Source of the DNA: a virus | Direction: 5' to 3' (one strand) | Virus record (IMG/VR): IMGVR_UViG_3300035701_000206 | Coordinates: 1 to 29,011 of that record | Length of the DNA stretch: 29,011 bases | Shown here: one piece after another, positions 1 through 6,920 of the stretch | Layout of the letters: every line of letters begins with the position of its first letter | Position numbering within the stretch: position 1 is the first letter of the stretch | Translations under genes and position numbers: made by a program | The notes under the pieces: model-generated | What the model was told of the DNA's origin: nothing | Seen by the model: only the letters and a program-made list of their open reading frames with translations | Databases searched by the model: none

Positions 1-1
1 C

Positions 2-358
2 CGGTTCAACTGGTCGGCGTCGGGATCGACGGCCGCGTTCACGAGTCGGCAGGTCAACTTCACGCTGTCGGACGCGACCGACTACATCGCGGGCAACTAC
101 TTCGACATCGCAGTCTTCAATCAGCTCGCCGGCGGCAAGGTGGTCGCGTGGGATCCGACGACGTACGACGGCCGACACACTGCGGACGGCGTGCTCTACG
201 ACAACGTCGATGCCTTGGCCAGCGACCTGGCGGGTGCCATCGTCGCGCGCGACGCGTCGGTGATCAAGGGATCGCTCGAATGGGCCACGGCGATCACGGC
301 GGCGCAGAAGGAGTCCGCCTATCTCGACCTCGCGGCGCGTGGGGTCATTGCCCGGTAG
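2..358 (+). CDS. Head decoration protein (lambda gpD-like), 5' truncated
   Basis: The frame is open from the left edge to a TAG stop, so the N-terminus is missing and about 118 residues remain. The visible part reads VNFTLSDATDYIAGNYFDIA, then a WDPTTYDGRHTADGVLYDNV stretch and a C-terminal helix. This is the pattern of the phage head decoration (HDPD) family, whose trimers sit on the capsid and stabilise it after DNA packaging. It lies directly before the major capsid gene, as D precedes E in lambda. The first ATG or GTG inside the window (140 onward) is an internal codon, not the true start. The family call rests on motif memory and gene order. Confidence 0.8.
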   Translation, partial: RFNWSASGSTAAFTSRQVNFTLSDATDYIAGNYFDIAVFNQLAGGKVVAWDPTTYDGRHTADGVLYDNVDALASDLAGAIVARDASVIKGSLEWATAITAAQKESAYLDLAARGVIAR

Positions 359-391
359 GTCAGTGCCCAGGAGGGCGAGGAGACACACATC

Positions 392-1417
392 ATGCCGCAA
401 CTCGACATCTTCACCGGCGACGCCTTCAGCATGCACTCGCTGACGGCCGCGTTCATCAAGCTGCCGTACCAGCCCATGCGTTTGGGGGCACTCCGGCTCT
501 TCCAGGAGGCTGGCGTGCGCACCACCTCCATCGATGTCGAATCGATGGACGGGCGCCTGTCTCTGATCCAGACCTCCCCGCGGGGCGGCGCCGCGCCTGA
601 TCCGGTCGGCGCGAACAAGCGCAAGATGCGGACGTTCCGCGTGTACCACCTGGAACGCGATTCGAAGGTCTACGCCGACGAGGTGCAGAACGTCCGGGCA
701 TTCGGCTCGGAGACGGAACTGCAGCAGGTCGAAGCGCTCGTGCAGGAACGGCTCGCCGAGCTGCGCCCGATGCACGAGGTCACTCTGGAGTATCACCGCG
801 TGAACGCACTCCAGGGCATCCTGCTCGATGCCGATGGCGCGACCCTATTGAACCTCTTCACTGAGTTCGCGGTCTCGCAGCAGACCTACGACTTCGAATT
901 CACTGACCCGGATCTCGACGTGCGCGGGGCCATCGTGGCGGCCAAGCGGCTGGCCGAAGACGAGCTCGGCGGGAGCGTCATCACCGGGTGGCGCGGCATC
1001 TGCTCGGCTGGCTGGTTCGATGCCTTCGCCGGTCATGACAACGTCCAGGAGGCGCTCAAGTACCAGGAGTCGCTTGTGCTGCGGACGGACATCCGCACCG
1101 GGTACGAGTACGGCGGCGTGATGTGGGAAGAGTACCGGGGCTCGGTGACCAAGCCGGACAGCGTCGGCGGCGGATCCGCCGCGTTCATCCCGGCGAATGT
1201 CGCGTTCCTGGTGCCCGTCTCGGCCCCGTCGATTTTCATCACGCGGTTCGCGCCGGCGGACTACGAAGAGACCGTCAACACGCTCGGCCTGCCGCTCTAT
1301 GCGAAGCAGGTGGCCGACCCGAGCGGGTTGAACAAGTTCCGGCTGATCAACACGCAGAGCAACCCGATTTGCCTCTGCCTGCGGCCGCGCGCGGTCATCA
1401 GGTTGACGAAGAGCTAG
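392..1417 (+). CDS. Major capsid protein, lambda gpE family
   Basis: This 341-residue protein is the main shell protein of the phage head. Its length is that of the phage capsid E family. Family-like features are the N-terminal FTGDAFSMHSLTAAF segment, the KLPYQP stretch, a middle LEYHRVNALQGILLDADG segment and a C-terminal SNPICLCLRPRAVIRL strand. A GAGGAG ribosome binding site near 376 precedes the ATG at a good distance. It follows the decoration gene and precedes a second decoration gene, so it belongs to the head operon. No HK97-type prohead protease domain is fused to it; the protease would lie upstream of the window. Confidence 0.9.
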   Translation: MPQLDIFTGDAFSMHSLTAAFIKLPYQPMRLGALRLFQEAGVRTTSIDVESMDGRLSLIQTSPRGGAAPDPVGANKRKMRTFRVYHLERDSKVYADEVQNVRAFGSETELQQVEALVQERLAELRPMHEVTLEYHRVNALQGILLDADGATLLNLFTEFAVSQQTYDFEFTDPDLDVRGAIVAAKRLAEDELGGSVITGWRGICSAGWFDAFAGHDNVQEALKYQESLVLRTDIRTGYEYGGVMWEEYRGSVTKPDSVGGGSAAFIPANVAFLVPVSAPSIFITRFAPADYEETVNTLGLPLYAKQVADPSGLNKFRLINTQSNPICLCLRPRAVIRLTKS

Positions 1418-1455
1418 CGCAGGATCGTCCTAAGCGAGCGTGGAGAGTTGACGCA

Positions 1456-2355
1456 ATGAACACGACCCAACGCGCACGATTCACGGCCCCGGGTGGCGGC
1501 GTCACCAAGGGCCTGGGCTATCTGATCGGCTCGCTGTTCGTGGTGGCGCGACACGACGCAGCCGCGGCGGCCCAGTTCACCGGCGCGACCGCCGGGATCT
1601 GGACGCTGGTCAAGACGTCGGCGCAGGCCTGGACCCAAGGCCAGAAGGTCTACTGGAACACGGGCACCAGCAAGGCGGACAGCGACGTCACGACTGGGCC
1701 GCTGATTGGCGTGGCCGCCGCGGTGGCGGCCAATCCGTCCAGCACCGGCCGCGTTCGGCTGAACGCGGCCTCGCCGGGCACGGCCGAAGGGCTGGGTCTG
1801 GACGCAACCGAGTACGGCCGGCTGAATGGTGCCCTAGCGGGGACGCAGGTTGCCGGGAAAGCGGTCATCGCGGATTCCAACGTCAACACCGGCGTCTCGA
1901 AGGTGACGCAGCTCCACATCGGCGCGACGGGCGCCGAGGTGCAGGTCACCGCGACGCCGGCGCAGTTGAACGCGCTGGCCGGGTCGATCGGGGGTCTCGC
2001 CGCCGCGGTCGCCGCCGGACTCGGCGGGTCGGACTCGATCCTGAAGACGGAGGCGGCCACCCACACCTTGGTGGCGGCGCACGCGACGAAGGCGCGCGCC
2101 TGCCTGGTCGTGGTGCGGGTCGACGAGACCTACGCCGTCGGCACCGGCACCTTGCCGACGGTCAAGGTCGGCGAGACGGACGCCCTCGAAGCCGCGATGG
2201 CCGTCACGGTCCTGGATACCGAGGCGGCGGGCACCGTGCTCGTCTTCGCCTTCACGAACACCGCGACCAAAGCGATCGTCGCGACATCAACGGCGAAGGT
2301 GGGCGATGCCACGGGCGGCTGCACGGTCACTGTGATCGCGATTCCGACGACCTAG
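1456..2355 (+). CDS. Second capsid decoration protein, DUF2190-like N-terminus plus extra domains
   Basis: This is a 299-residue protein from the ATG at 1456; the open frame extends further upstream but would overlap the capsid gene. Residues 1 to about 115 match the DUF2190 capsid-cement pattern: FTAPGGGVTKGLGYLIGSLF, then AQAWTQGQKVYWNT, LIGVAAAVA and GRVRLN. A middle linker with VQVTATPAQLNALAG is common in phage structural proteins. The last 100 residues form an Ala/Thr/Val-rich beta domain of unknown fold. DUF2190 proteins are usually only about 110 residues, so the C-terminal extension is unusual and may project from the capsid. It sits between the capsid and head-tail joining genes. 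Confidence 0.72.
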   Translation: MNTTQRARFTAPGGGVTKGLGYLIGSLFVVARHDAAAAAQFTGATAGIWTLVKTSAQAWTQGQKVYWNTGTSKADSDVTTGPLIGVAAAVAANPSSTGRVRLNAASPGTAEGLGLDATEYGRLNGALAGTQVAGKAVIADSNVNTGVSKVTQLHIGATGAEVQVTATPAQLNALAGSIGGLAAAVAAGLGGSDSILKTEAATHTLVAAHATKARACLVVVRVDETYAVGTGTLPTVKVGETDALEAAMAVTVLDTEAAGTVLVFAFTNTATKAIVATSTAKVGDATGGCTVTVIAIPTT

Positions 2356-2382
2356 ACCGCGCGACGCGCCTAGGAGACGAAC

Positions 2383-2715
2383 GTGGGGGATCTGCGACCA
2401 GCACTGAACCCGGCACTCTCGGCCTTCGGGGTGCCGGCCACGGTGACGCGGCCGGCCCCGGACAACACGCCCGTTCCGACCACTGGCGTGTGGGTCACTG
2501 CCCTCGAGGAAGAGCGACCAGTGGGTACCGACTTTCAGCGGCGCGAGCCCAGGCGACTGATGGCGCTCCCACGCAGTGGACTCTCGACGATGCCGCGCGG
2601 CACGTCCGTAGTGGCTCCCGAACAGGCCGGGGCCACGGCCAAGACCTGGAAGGTGGATGGCCTGGAGCGCGTCGAGGCGGACGCCTGGCGCGTGATTCTC
2701 GTACCGAGCAGTTGA
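2383..2715 (+). CDS. Head-tail joining protein-like
   Basis: This 110-residue protein starts at GTG 2383, with an AGGAG ribosome binding site near 2372. It has a short N-terminal helix followed by beta-rich sequence (TTGVWVTA, AKTWKVDGLERVEADAWRVILV), like the small gpFII-type joiners that connect the head completion ring to the tail. The position between the decoration protein and the gpZ-like tail gene is the classic one for such a joiner. Sequence similarity alone is weak, so the call leans on size, beta content and order. No other function suggests itself. Confidence 0.55.
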   Translation: MGDLRPALNPALSAFGVPATVTRPAPDNTPVPTTGVWVTALEEERPVGTDFQRREPRRLMALPRSGLSTMPRGTSVVAPEQAGATAKTWKVDGLERVEADAWRVILVPSS

Positions 2716-2722
2716 TCGGACC

Positions 2723-3310
2723 ATGATTTCCATCACGATCGAAGGCGCCGATACCCTGGTCGCCGATCTGAAGGGCGCGAACGGCCGCATCGCGGTGGCC
2801 CTGGTCCGTGCGCTCAACCGCGCCATCGGTAGCGCGCGGACCGTGATGGTGCGCGAGATCGCCCGGGACATCGGATTGAAGCAGAAGGACGTACGCGACG
2901 CGCTCCCCCTGCGCGAGGCCACGTTCACGCGGCCGGAAGCCACGCTCGCCGCGGGGCTCAAACGGATTCCGCTCATGGATTTCCGCGCCACAGGACCTGA
3001 GCCCTCGCGCGGCCGTGGGCGCGGGGTGAGCTACCGCCTCCAGGGCGGGCGCAGTCGCATTCCGAGCGCGTTCATCGCCAGGATGCAGAGTGGGCATCGG
3101 GGCGTCTTCGCCCGGACGAAGACATCGCGTCTGCCCATCAAGGAGCTCTTTGGTCCATCGCTGGGCCATGTGTTCGCGAAGTATCGAGCGCTCGGCCTGG
3201 CACGCGCCGAGGAAGTGTTCATGAAGAACTTCGACCATGAGTTCACCTTCGCCGCCCAGCAAGGTGGCGTCGAAATGGGAGCGCAACAGGATGCCGGCGG
3301 AGCCGATTGA
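2723..3310 (+). CDS. Minor tail protein Z-like (tail completion)
   Basis: This 195-residue protein resembles the prophage minor tail protein Z family. It has an N-terminal MISITIEGADTLVADLKG strand-helix, a helix with ALVRALNRAIGSARTVMVREIARD, then KDVRDALPLREAT and a basic central part. A C-terminal helix (AEEVFMKNFDHEFTFAA) follows. GpZ-like proteins act at the head end of the tail during connector assembly. It starts 7 bases after the joiner gene and overlaps the next gene by 20 bases, so the three genes are probably translated from one message. Confidence 0.75.
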   Translation: MISITIEGADTLVADLKGANGRIAVALVRALNRAIGSARTVMVREIARDIGLKQKDVRDALPLREATFTRPEATLAAGLKRIPLMDFRATGPEPSRGRGRGVSYRLQGGRSRIPSAFIARMQSGHRGVFARTKTSRLPIKELFGPSLGHVFAKYRALGLARAEEVFMKNFDHEFTFAAQQGGVEMGAQQDAGGAD

Positions 3311-3770
3311 ATATCAGATCGTCCGCAACCTGCAGAGCGCGCTGCAGCTCATCACCGTCGTGGGGGGCTATCACTTCACGGTGGCGGCGACGGCGGTGAA
3401 GCTCGATCCGAACCAGGGCATCGAGGCACTGATCGCGCCCACCGGCCCGCGTCCCTTCATCGTGATCGAGGTGAAGCCCGAAACGCGGAGGTACAGCCCG
3501 GCCAAGCGCACACGTCTCGTACTCCCGGTGACGATTCACTGGGTGAGCGAGTCCACACCGACGATCGACGAAAGCCGGCTGCAGACGTACTTTCGCGGTT
3601 GCGCGGACGTCGAACGGGCGATCGCGATCGACATCGGGCGCGGGGGGCTGGCGACGGACACACAGATTGTGGACTGTGTGTATGACACGGCGATCGACGG
3701 GGCGCAGGTGTGGGCGCAGATCAACATCGAAATCAGCATCAACCGCATCTATGGACAACCCGACGCATGA
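3291..3770 (+). CDS. Tail terminator protein (gpU-like)
   Basis: The chosen start is ATG 3291, giving 159 residues. The frame is open to an ATG at 3237, but that would extend the overlap with the gpZ-like gene; GGAG near 3278 supports 3291. An N-terminal helix (IEYQIVRNLQSALQLI), alternating strands, the FIVIEVKPE segment and a C-terminal VWAQINIEISINRIYG strand fit the terminator fold that caps the tail tube. The order Z, terminator, tail tube matches lambda Z-U-V. The family call is made by order and secondary structure, not a catalytic motif. Confidence 0.62.
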   Translation: MPAEPIEYQIVRNLQSALQLITVVGGYHFTVAATAVKLDPNQGIEALIAPTGPRPFIVIEVKPETRRYSPAKRTRLVLPVTIHWVSESTPTIDESRLQTYFRGCADVERAIAIDIGRGGLATDTQIVDCVYDTAIDGAQVWAQINIEISINRIYGQPDA

Positions 3771-3794
3771 CGGCCGGCTGATGAGGATGAGATC

Positions 3795-4037
3795 ATGAAT
3801 CTCCAACGCGCGCGCGTCACCCTAACCGTTCATGCCGGGGAAGCCTCGCGCACGATCCTGGCCGGCCAGCTCGTGGACTTCGAGGATGAGATTCGCCCGG
3901 GCGTGAGCCTCGGCGGCTGCGTCCGGCCGGAGCACTTCGATCCTGAGCTGCCATTGCCGGCGGAATCGCTCGCGTTTGAGGCAAGCCGCGTCATCCGACC
4001 CCCACGCCGATCGACCCTTGAGCGCGGGAAGCAGTGA
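3795..4037 (+). CDS. Small protein of unknown function in the tail operon
   Basis: I do not recognise this 80-residue protein. The first half is beta-rich and reads ARVTLTVHAGEASRTILAGQ, then FEDEIRPGVSLGGCVRPEHF. The last 25 residues are basic and probably unstructured. A GAGGATGAGATC stretch before the ATG can serve as the ribosome binding site. It sits 24 bases after the tail terminator and 19 bases before the tail tube gene, so it is likely co-expressed with tail proteins. It may be a small virion or assembly factor. Confidence 0.6.
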   Translation: MNLQRARVTLTVHAGEASRTILAGQLVDFEDEIRPGVSLGGCVRPEHFDPELPLPAESLAFEASRVIRPPRRSTLERGKQ

Positions 4038-4056
4038 GGAATGAGGAGCTGACATC

Positions 4057-5556
4057 ATGAGCGTCAATACCCCGTTCATTGGCCGGCTTGGCCAGGCCTA
4101 CGCCAAGGTCGAGGCGACCTACGCCGCGGATGTGGTCCTCGCGGCCACGGATGCCTTTCGGCATCTCGACCTCGGGTTGGTCTACAGCCCGCGGAACCGC
4201 AAGAACGCGTCGGATCGACTGATGACGCCCGACTTGCGCCGCCGCATCACGCAGCGCGCCACCGCCAGCTTCGATGTCCGCCAGGCGTTGATGTGGCCGA
4301 GCGGGACGCTCAACACGCCCCCGGAGCTCGATCTCTTCCTCACCCATGGGTTGGGTGCCAGGACGAACGTGACGCTCGCGACGACGTTTGCGCCCAAGCC
4401 GCCCGTCGCCGCGCTCGATGCCGTCGCAGGCCTGGTAACGAGCGGCACGCATAGCTGGAAGGTGACATTCTCCGATGCGATCGGTGAGACCAAGCCCTCC
4501 GCGAAGTCAAACGTGCTGACGACCGTTGAGGCCGATCATGGTAAGGCGACTCTCACGATCCCGAAAGGACCGACCGGCACGATCAAGCGGACGATCTACC
4601 GGACGATTGCTGGGGACACGGGCCCATGGAAGAAGGTGGCCGACGTAAGCGACAACACGACGGTGACCTATCAGGACAATATCGCGGACGGTGCGTTTGG
4701 AGTCGATGCGCCGGCGGCCGATACGTCGATGCTTCTCACGACGACGGGCGGTTTCGTGGCTGACGCCGGGACGCTGGCTGTGGGAGACGCGGTGCTCATC
4801 ACCCGGAACAGCGTCAAGTACCCACGGTTCGTGACGGCCGTCTCGACGACGAACCTGACCTGGGCGCCAGCTCTCCCGACCGCGGTCATGGCGAGTGAGG
4901 CGTTGAAGGGCGGCGTGACGTACAAGCCGGCTACCAATCCGGCGAGCTCAATCACGATCGCCCATTACCTCGCCATGGACGCGGGCGGCGGCGCCCAGAC
5001 CTTCACCCGCGAACTGAAGGGTTGCGTCGTCGACAAACTGACGATGGACTTCGACGCAAACGAGGAGCCGACCATCAGCCTCAGCGGCCCGGCGCGCAAC
5101 CAAGTTCGGCCCGCGCAGGCCACGCCCGGCGCGTTCACGACCATTGGGACGGCGATTCCATCGGGCATTTCCGGTGAACTGCTCGTGTCCGGCACGGCAT
5201 ACCCGTTCCTGAAGGCGCAGATCGGCCTGATCAACGAGATGGTGTTGCGGAACGCGGAGTACGGCACGAGCCAGGCAAACGGGTTCTATCGCCGTGGTCG
5301 TCGCGTCGTCGACATCTCGATCGACGCGTATGTGGAGGATCCGGCGCCGCTCTACGCGTTCGGGGAATCGACGGTGACTGTTCCGATCTTGCTGCAAACC
5401 GGCATGACGGAAGGCCAGATCTGGGCGGTCTACTGCCCGCTCGTCGAGTTCGAACTGCCGACGACGCCGGACAACCTCGAAGAGCTGCAGTGGAGCTTCA
5501 AGGGGATCGCGTTGGGGAACAACGGAAACGACGAAGTGTACCTCGCCGCCTTATAA
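4057..5556 (+). CDS. Major tail tube protein with inserted FN3/Ig-like domain
   Basis: This 499-residue protein is the likely subunit of the tail tube. The start MSVNTPFIGRLGQAYAKVEATY and the C-terminal half, with CVVDKLTMDFDANEEPTISLSG and a final EELQWSFKGIALGN strand, are typical of large siphophage tube proteins. Residues about 113-222 look like an inserted fibronectin/Ig-like domain: GTHSWKVTFSDAIGETKPS, then TGTIKRTIYRT and TTVTYQDNIADG. Such inserts are found on phage surfaces and often bind glycans. At 499 residues it is much longer than lambda gpV (246). It directly precedes the chaperone genes, with a broken endonuclease between. Confidence 0.75.
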   Translation: MSVNTPFIGRLGQAYAKVEATYAADVVLAATDAFRHLDLGLVYSPRNRKNASDRLMTPDLRRRITQRATASFDVRQALMWPSGTLNTPPELDLFLTHGLGARTNVTLATTFAPKPPVAALDAVAGLVTSGTHSWKVTFSDAIGETKPSAKSNVLTTVEADHGKATLTIPKGPTGTIKRTIYRTIAGDTGPWKKVADVSDNTTVTYQDNIADGAFGVDAPAADTSMLLTTTGGFVADAGTLAVGDAVLITRNSVKYPRFVTAVSTTNLTWAPALPTAVMASEALKGGVTYKPATNPASSITIAHYLAMDAGGGAQTFTRELKGCVVDKLTMDFDANEEPTISLSGPARNQVRPAQATPGAFTTIGTAIPSGISGELLVSGTAYPFLKAQIGLINEMVLRNAEYGTSQANGFYRRGRRVVDISIDAYVEDPAPLYAFGESTVTVPILLQTGMTEGQIWAVYCPLVEFELPTTPDNLEELQWSFKGIALGNNGNDEVYLAAL

Positions 5557-5561
5557 AAACC

Positions 5562-5903
5562 ATGCATCGCGCTAACTTACTTGGCCATCGGTTCGGACGT
5601 TTGGTTGTGGAGACCCTTCAAGGGACCGTGCAAAGTCCCTGTGGCACAAAACGGCTGGTCTGGCGCTGTGGCTGCGATTGTGGAACGGAGAAGACGGTGC
5701 GCGGCGCTGATCTCGTGAATGGTGCCGTGCGTAGCTGCGGATGCCTGAAAGCGGAGGCGGCTCGCGAGCGGCGGACGAGGCACGGACACACGGCTTCTGG
5801 TCGCATGAGCCCCGAGTATCAATCTTGGGCCGGCGCGAAGAAGCGCTGCGTGTTTTCGGCCGGCTCAGGTGTGGCTGGCCAGTGGAACGGGCGCTGGGTT
5901 TAA
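5562..5903 (+). pseudogene. Truncated HNH homing endonuclease remnant
   Basis: From ATG 5562 the 113-residue frame has the typical N-terminal module of phage HNH endonucleases. It reads LLGHRFGRLVVETLQG, then WRCGCDCGTEKTVRGADL and VRSCGCLKAEA, followed by HGHTASGRMSPEYQSWAGAKKRC. In intact relatives this last motif leads into a YGGRGI...CERW segment and the HNH catalytic core. Here the frame ends about 20 residues later and none of the core is present. No HNH core is readable in the next 160 bases in any frame. It is most likely a dead endonuclease gene left between the tail tube and chaperone genes. A DNA-binding remnant is the alternative. Confidence 0.7.
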
Positions 5904-6066
5904 TGACGTAGTTCTTTCGCGTTGGCGTTCGTGGCTGTCATGCCTGGGTGCCGCCTCGTGGCGGTTCCTACCGGCCAGGTGCGGTGGCCATACCCTCACG
6001 CTGGCGCTCCTGTCAGGGCGATTGAATTCAGCCATGCGGCCTCTCGCCGCACAACAGGAGCGTGTG

Positions 6067-6642
6067 ATGAGTGAACCCTACAAGACGACGGTGACGATTG
6101 ACGGCCAGTCGGTGACGCTGGCCATCGCGCGCCTCAGTTTGAGTGAGGCGATTCCCTTCCGGACCAAGTTTCGGCAGACCGCCGAGCGGTCGAAGCGCAC
6201 CGACCACATGAAGATCATGGCGGAGACTGACGAGGAATACGACCGGATCCTCGCGCGGGAGGTCCAGGAGGAAGAGGCCGCTGCGGCGTTCATCGCCGAG
6301 TCGATTCGGCGGTATGTCTCCGTGCCGGAGGAGACAGATCTCCGAGATGCGGGGGAGCGCCTCCGCACGGGCGAGGATCTGCTGCGGGCCTACGGAGCAC
6401 GCCAAGGCGTACTCACCCAACTATTGAGTGCGATCTTCGTCGAGAACGTGCTTGGGGAGTCCGAAAAAAAAGCCTTGCGGTCAGCGCTCGCTTCCTCGCC
6501 TGGCTCGGCAGCGCCAAACGAGGCACCAAATGGGGCGAGACCCGAGACGATTGCACCAAGTGCCTCAAGCTCGGGTACGACGGAGAACGGGGATGTGACG
6601 GGCGACCCCGCGACCAAGCCGTCTGGACCCAAGGTCCACTGA
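6067..6642 (+). CDS. Tail assembly chaperone, zero-frame product (gpG-like)
   Basis: The ATG at 6067 gives 191 residues. The open frame continues upstream to 5869, but that part has no protein-like features, and an AGGAG at 6056-6060 fits this start. The first 135 residues are mostly helical and charged and open with MSEPYKTTVTIDGQ. The last ~55 residues are low-complexity (Ser, Pro, Ala, Gly, Thr) and look disordered. It lies between the tail tube and tape measure genes, the usual place of the chaperone that wraps the tape measure. A slippery run inside the gene (6465-6471) allows a fused longer form. Confidence 0.78.
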   Translation: MSEPYKTTVTIDGQSVTLAIARLSLSEAIPFRTKFRQTAERSKRTDHMKIMAETDEEYDRILAREVQEEEAAAAFIAESIRRYVSVPEETDLRDAGERLRTGEDLLRAYGARQGVLTQLLSAIFVENVLGESEKKALRSALASSPGSAAPNEAPNGARPETIAPSASSSGTTENGDVTGDPATKPSGPKVH

Positions 6643-6920
6643 GGCTCAAGACCTGCCCGGTGCTCGAGCTGACACCGGCCGTGCGTGCAGCGCTGGAGTG
6701 GTTCGAGGCGACGCATGACATGCGCTACGACGAGGGGATCCCACGCTGGATCCGGATTGCGTTGCCAAGGGCAGGCGGGGCGGGCGAGCAGGACGCGAAA
6801 CTGATGGAGACCTTGGACTATCTCCTCGGCATCGAACAGGCGATCTTGCAGCGGCGGGTCAAGGTCGAATTGCGCGCGCGGCGAGAGGCGGGTAGAGGGA
6901 AGGAACATCGTCGTGGCTGA
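6067..6920 (+). CDS. Tail assembly chaperone, -1 frameshift fusion product (gpGT-like)
   Basis: Slipping back one base at 6465-6471 moves ribosomes from the chaperone frame into one that is open to TGA 6918-6920. The fused protein has about 284 residues: 135 from the first frame and 149 from the second. The second frame looks like true protein. It has a Cys cluster (CTKCLKLGYDGERGCDGRP) and helices with VLELTPAVRAALEWFEATHD and DAKLMETLDYLLGIEQAILQ. It has no credible start codon or ribosome binding site at its own beginning. In lambda the GT fusion links chaperone, tape measure and tube. The end overlaps the tape measure start by 8 bases. Confidence 0.75.
6454..6471 (+). promoter_or_regulatory. 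Programmed -1 ribosomal frameshift site
   Basis: The zero-frame codons GAA AAA AAA GCC contain the canonical slippery heptamer A AAA AAA at 6465-6471, within a run of eight A (6464-6471) in otherwise GC-rich DNA. A GGGGAG at 6454-6459 lies just upstream and could act as an internal Shine-Dalgarno stimulator, although the gap is shorter than usual. A downstream stem or pseudoknot was not worked out. Confidence 0.78.

Noticed and set aside
2287-3286. Two long - strand frames under the head-tail genes
   Set aside because: Antisense shadows of well-ordered head and tail genes.
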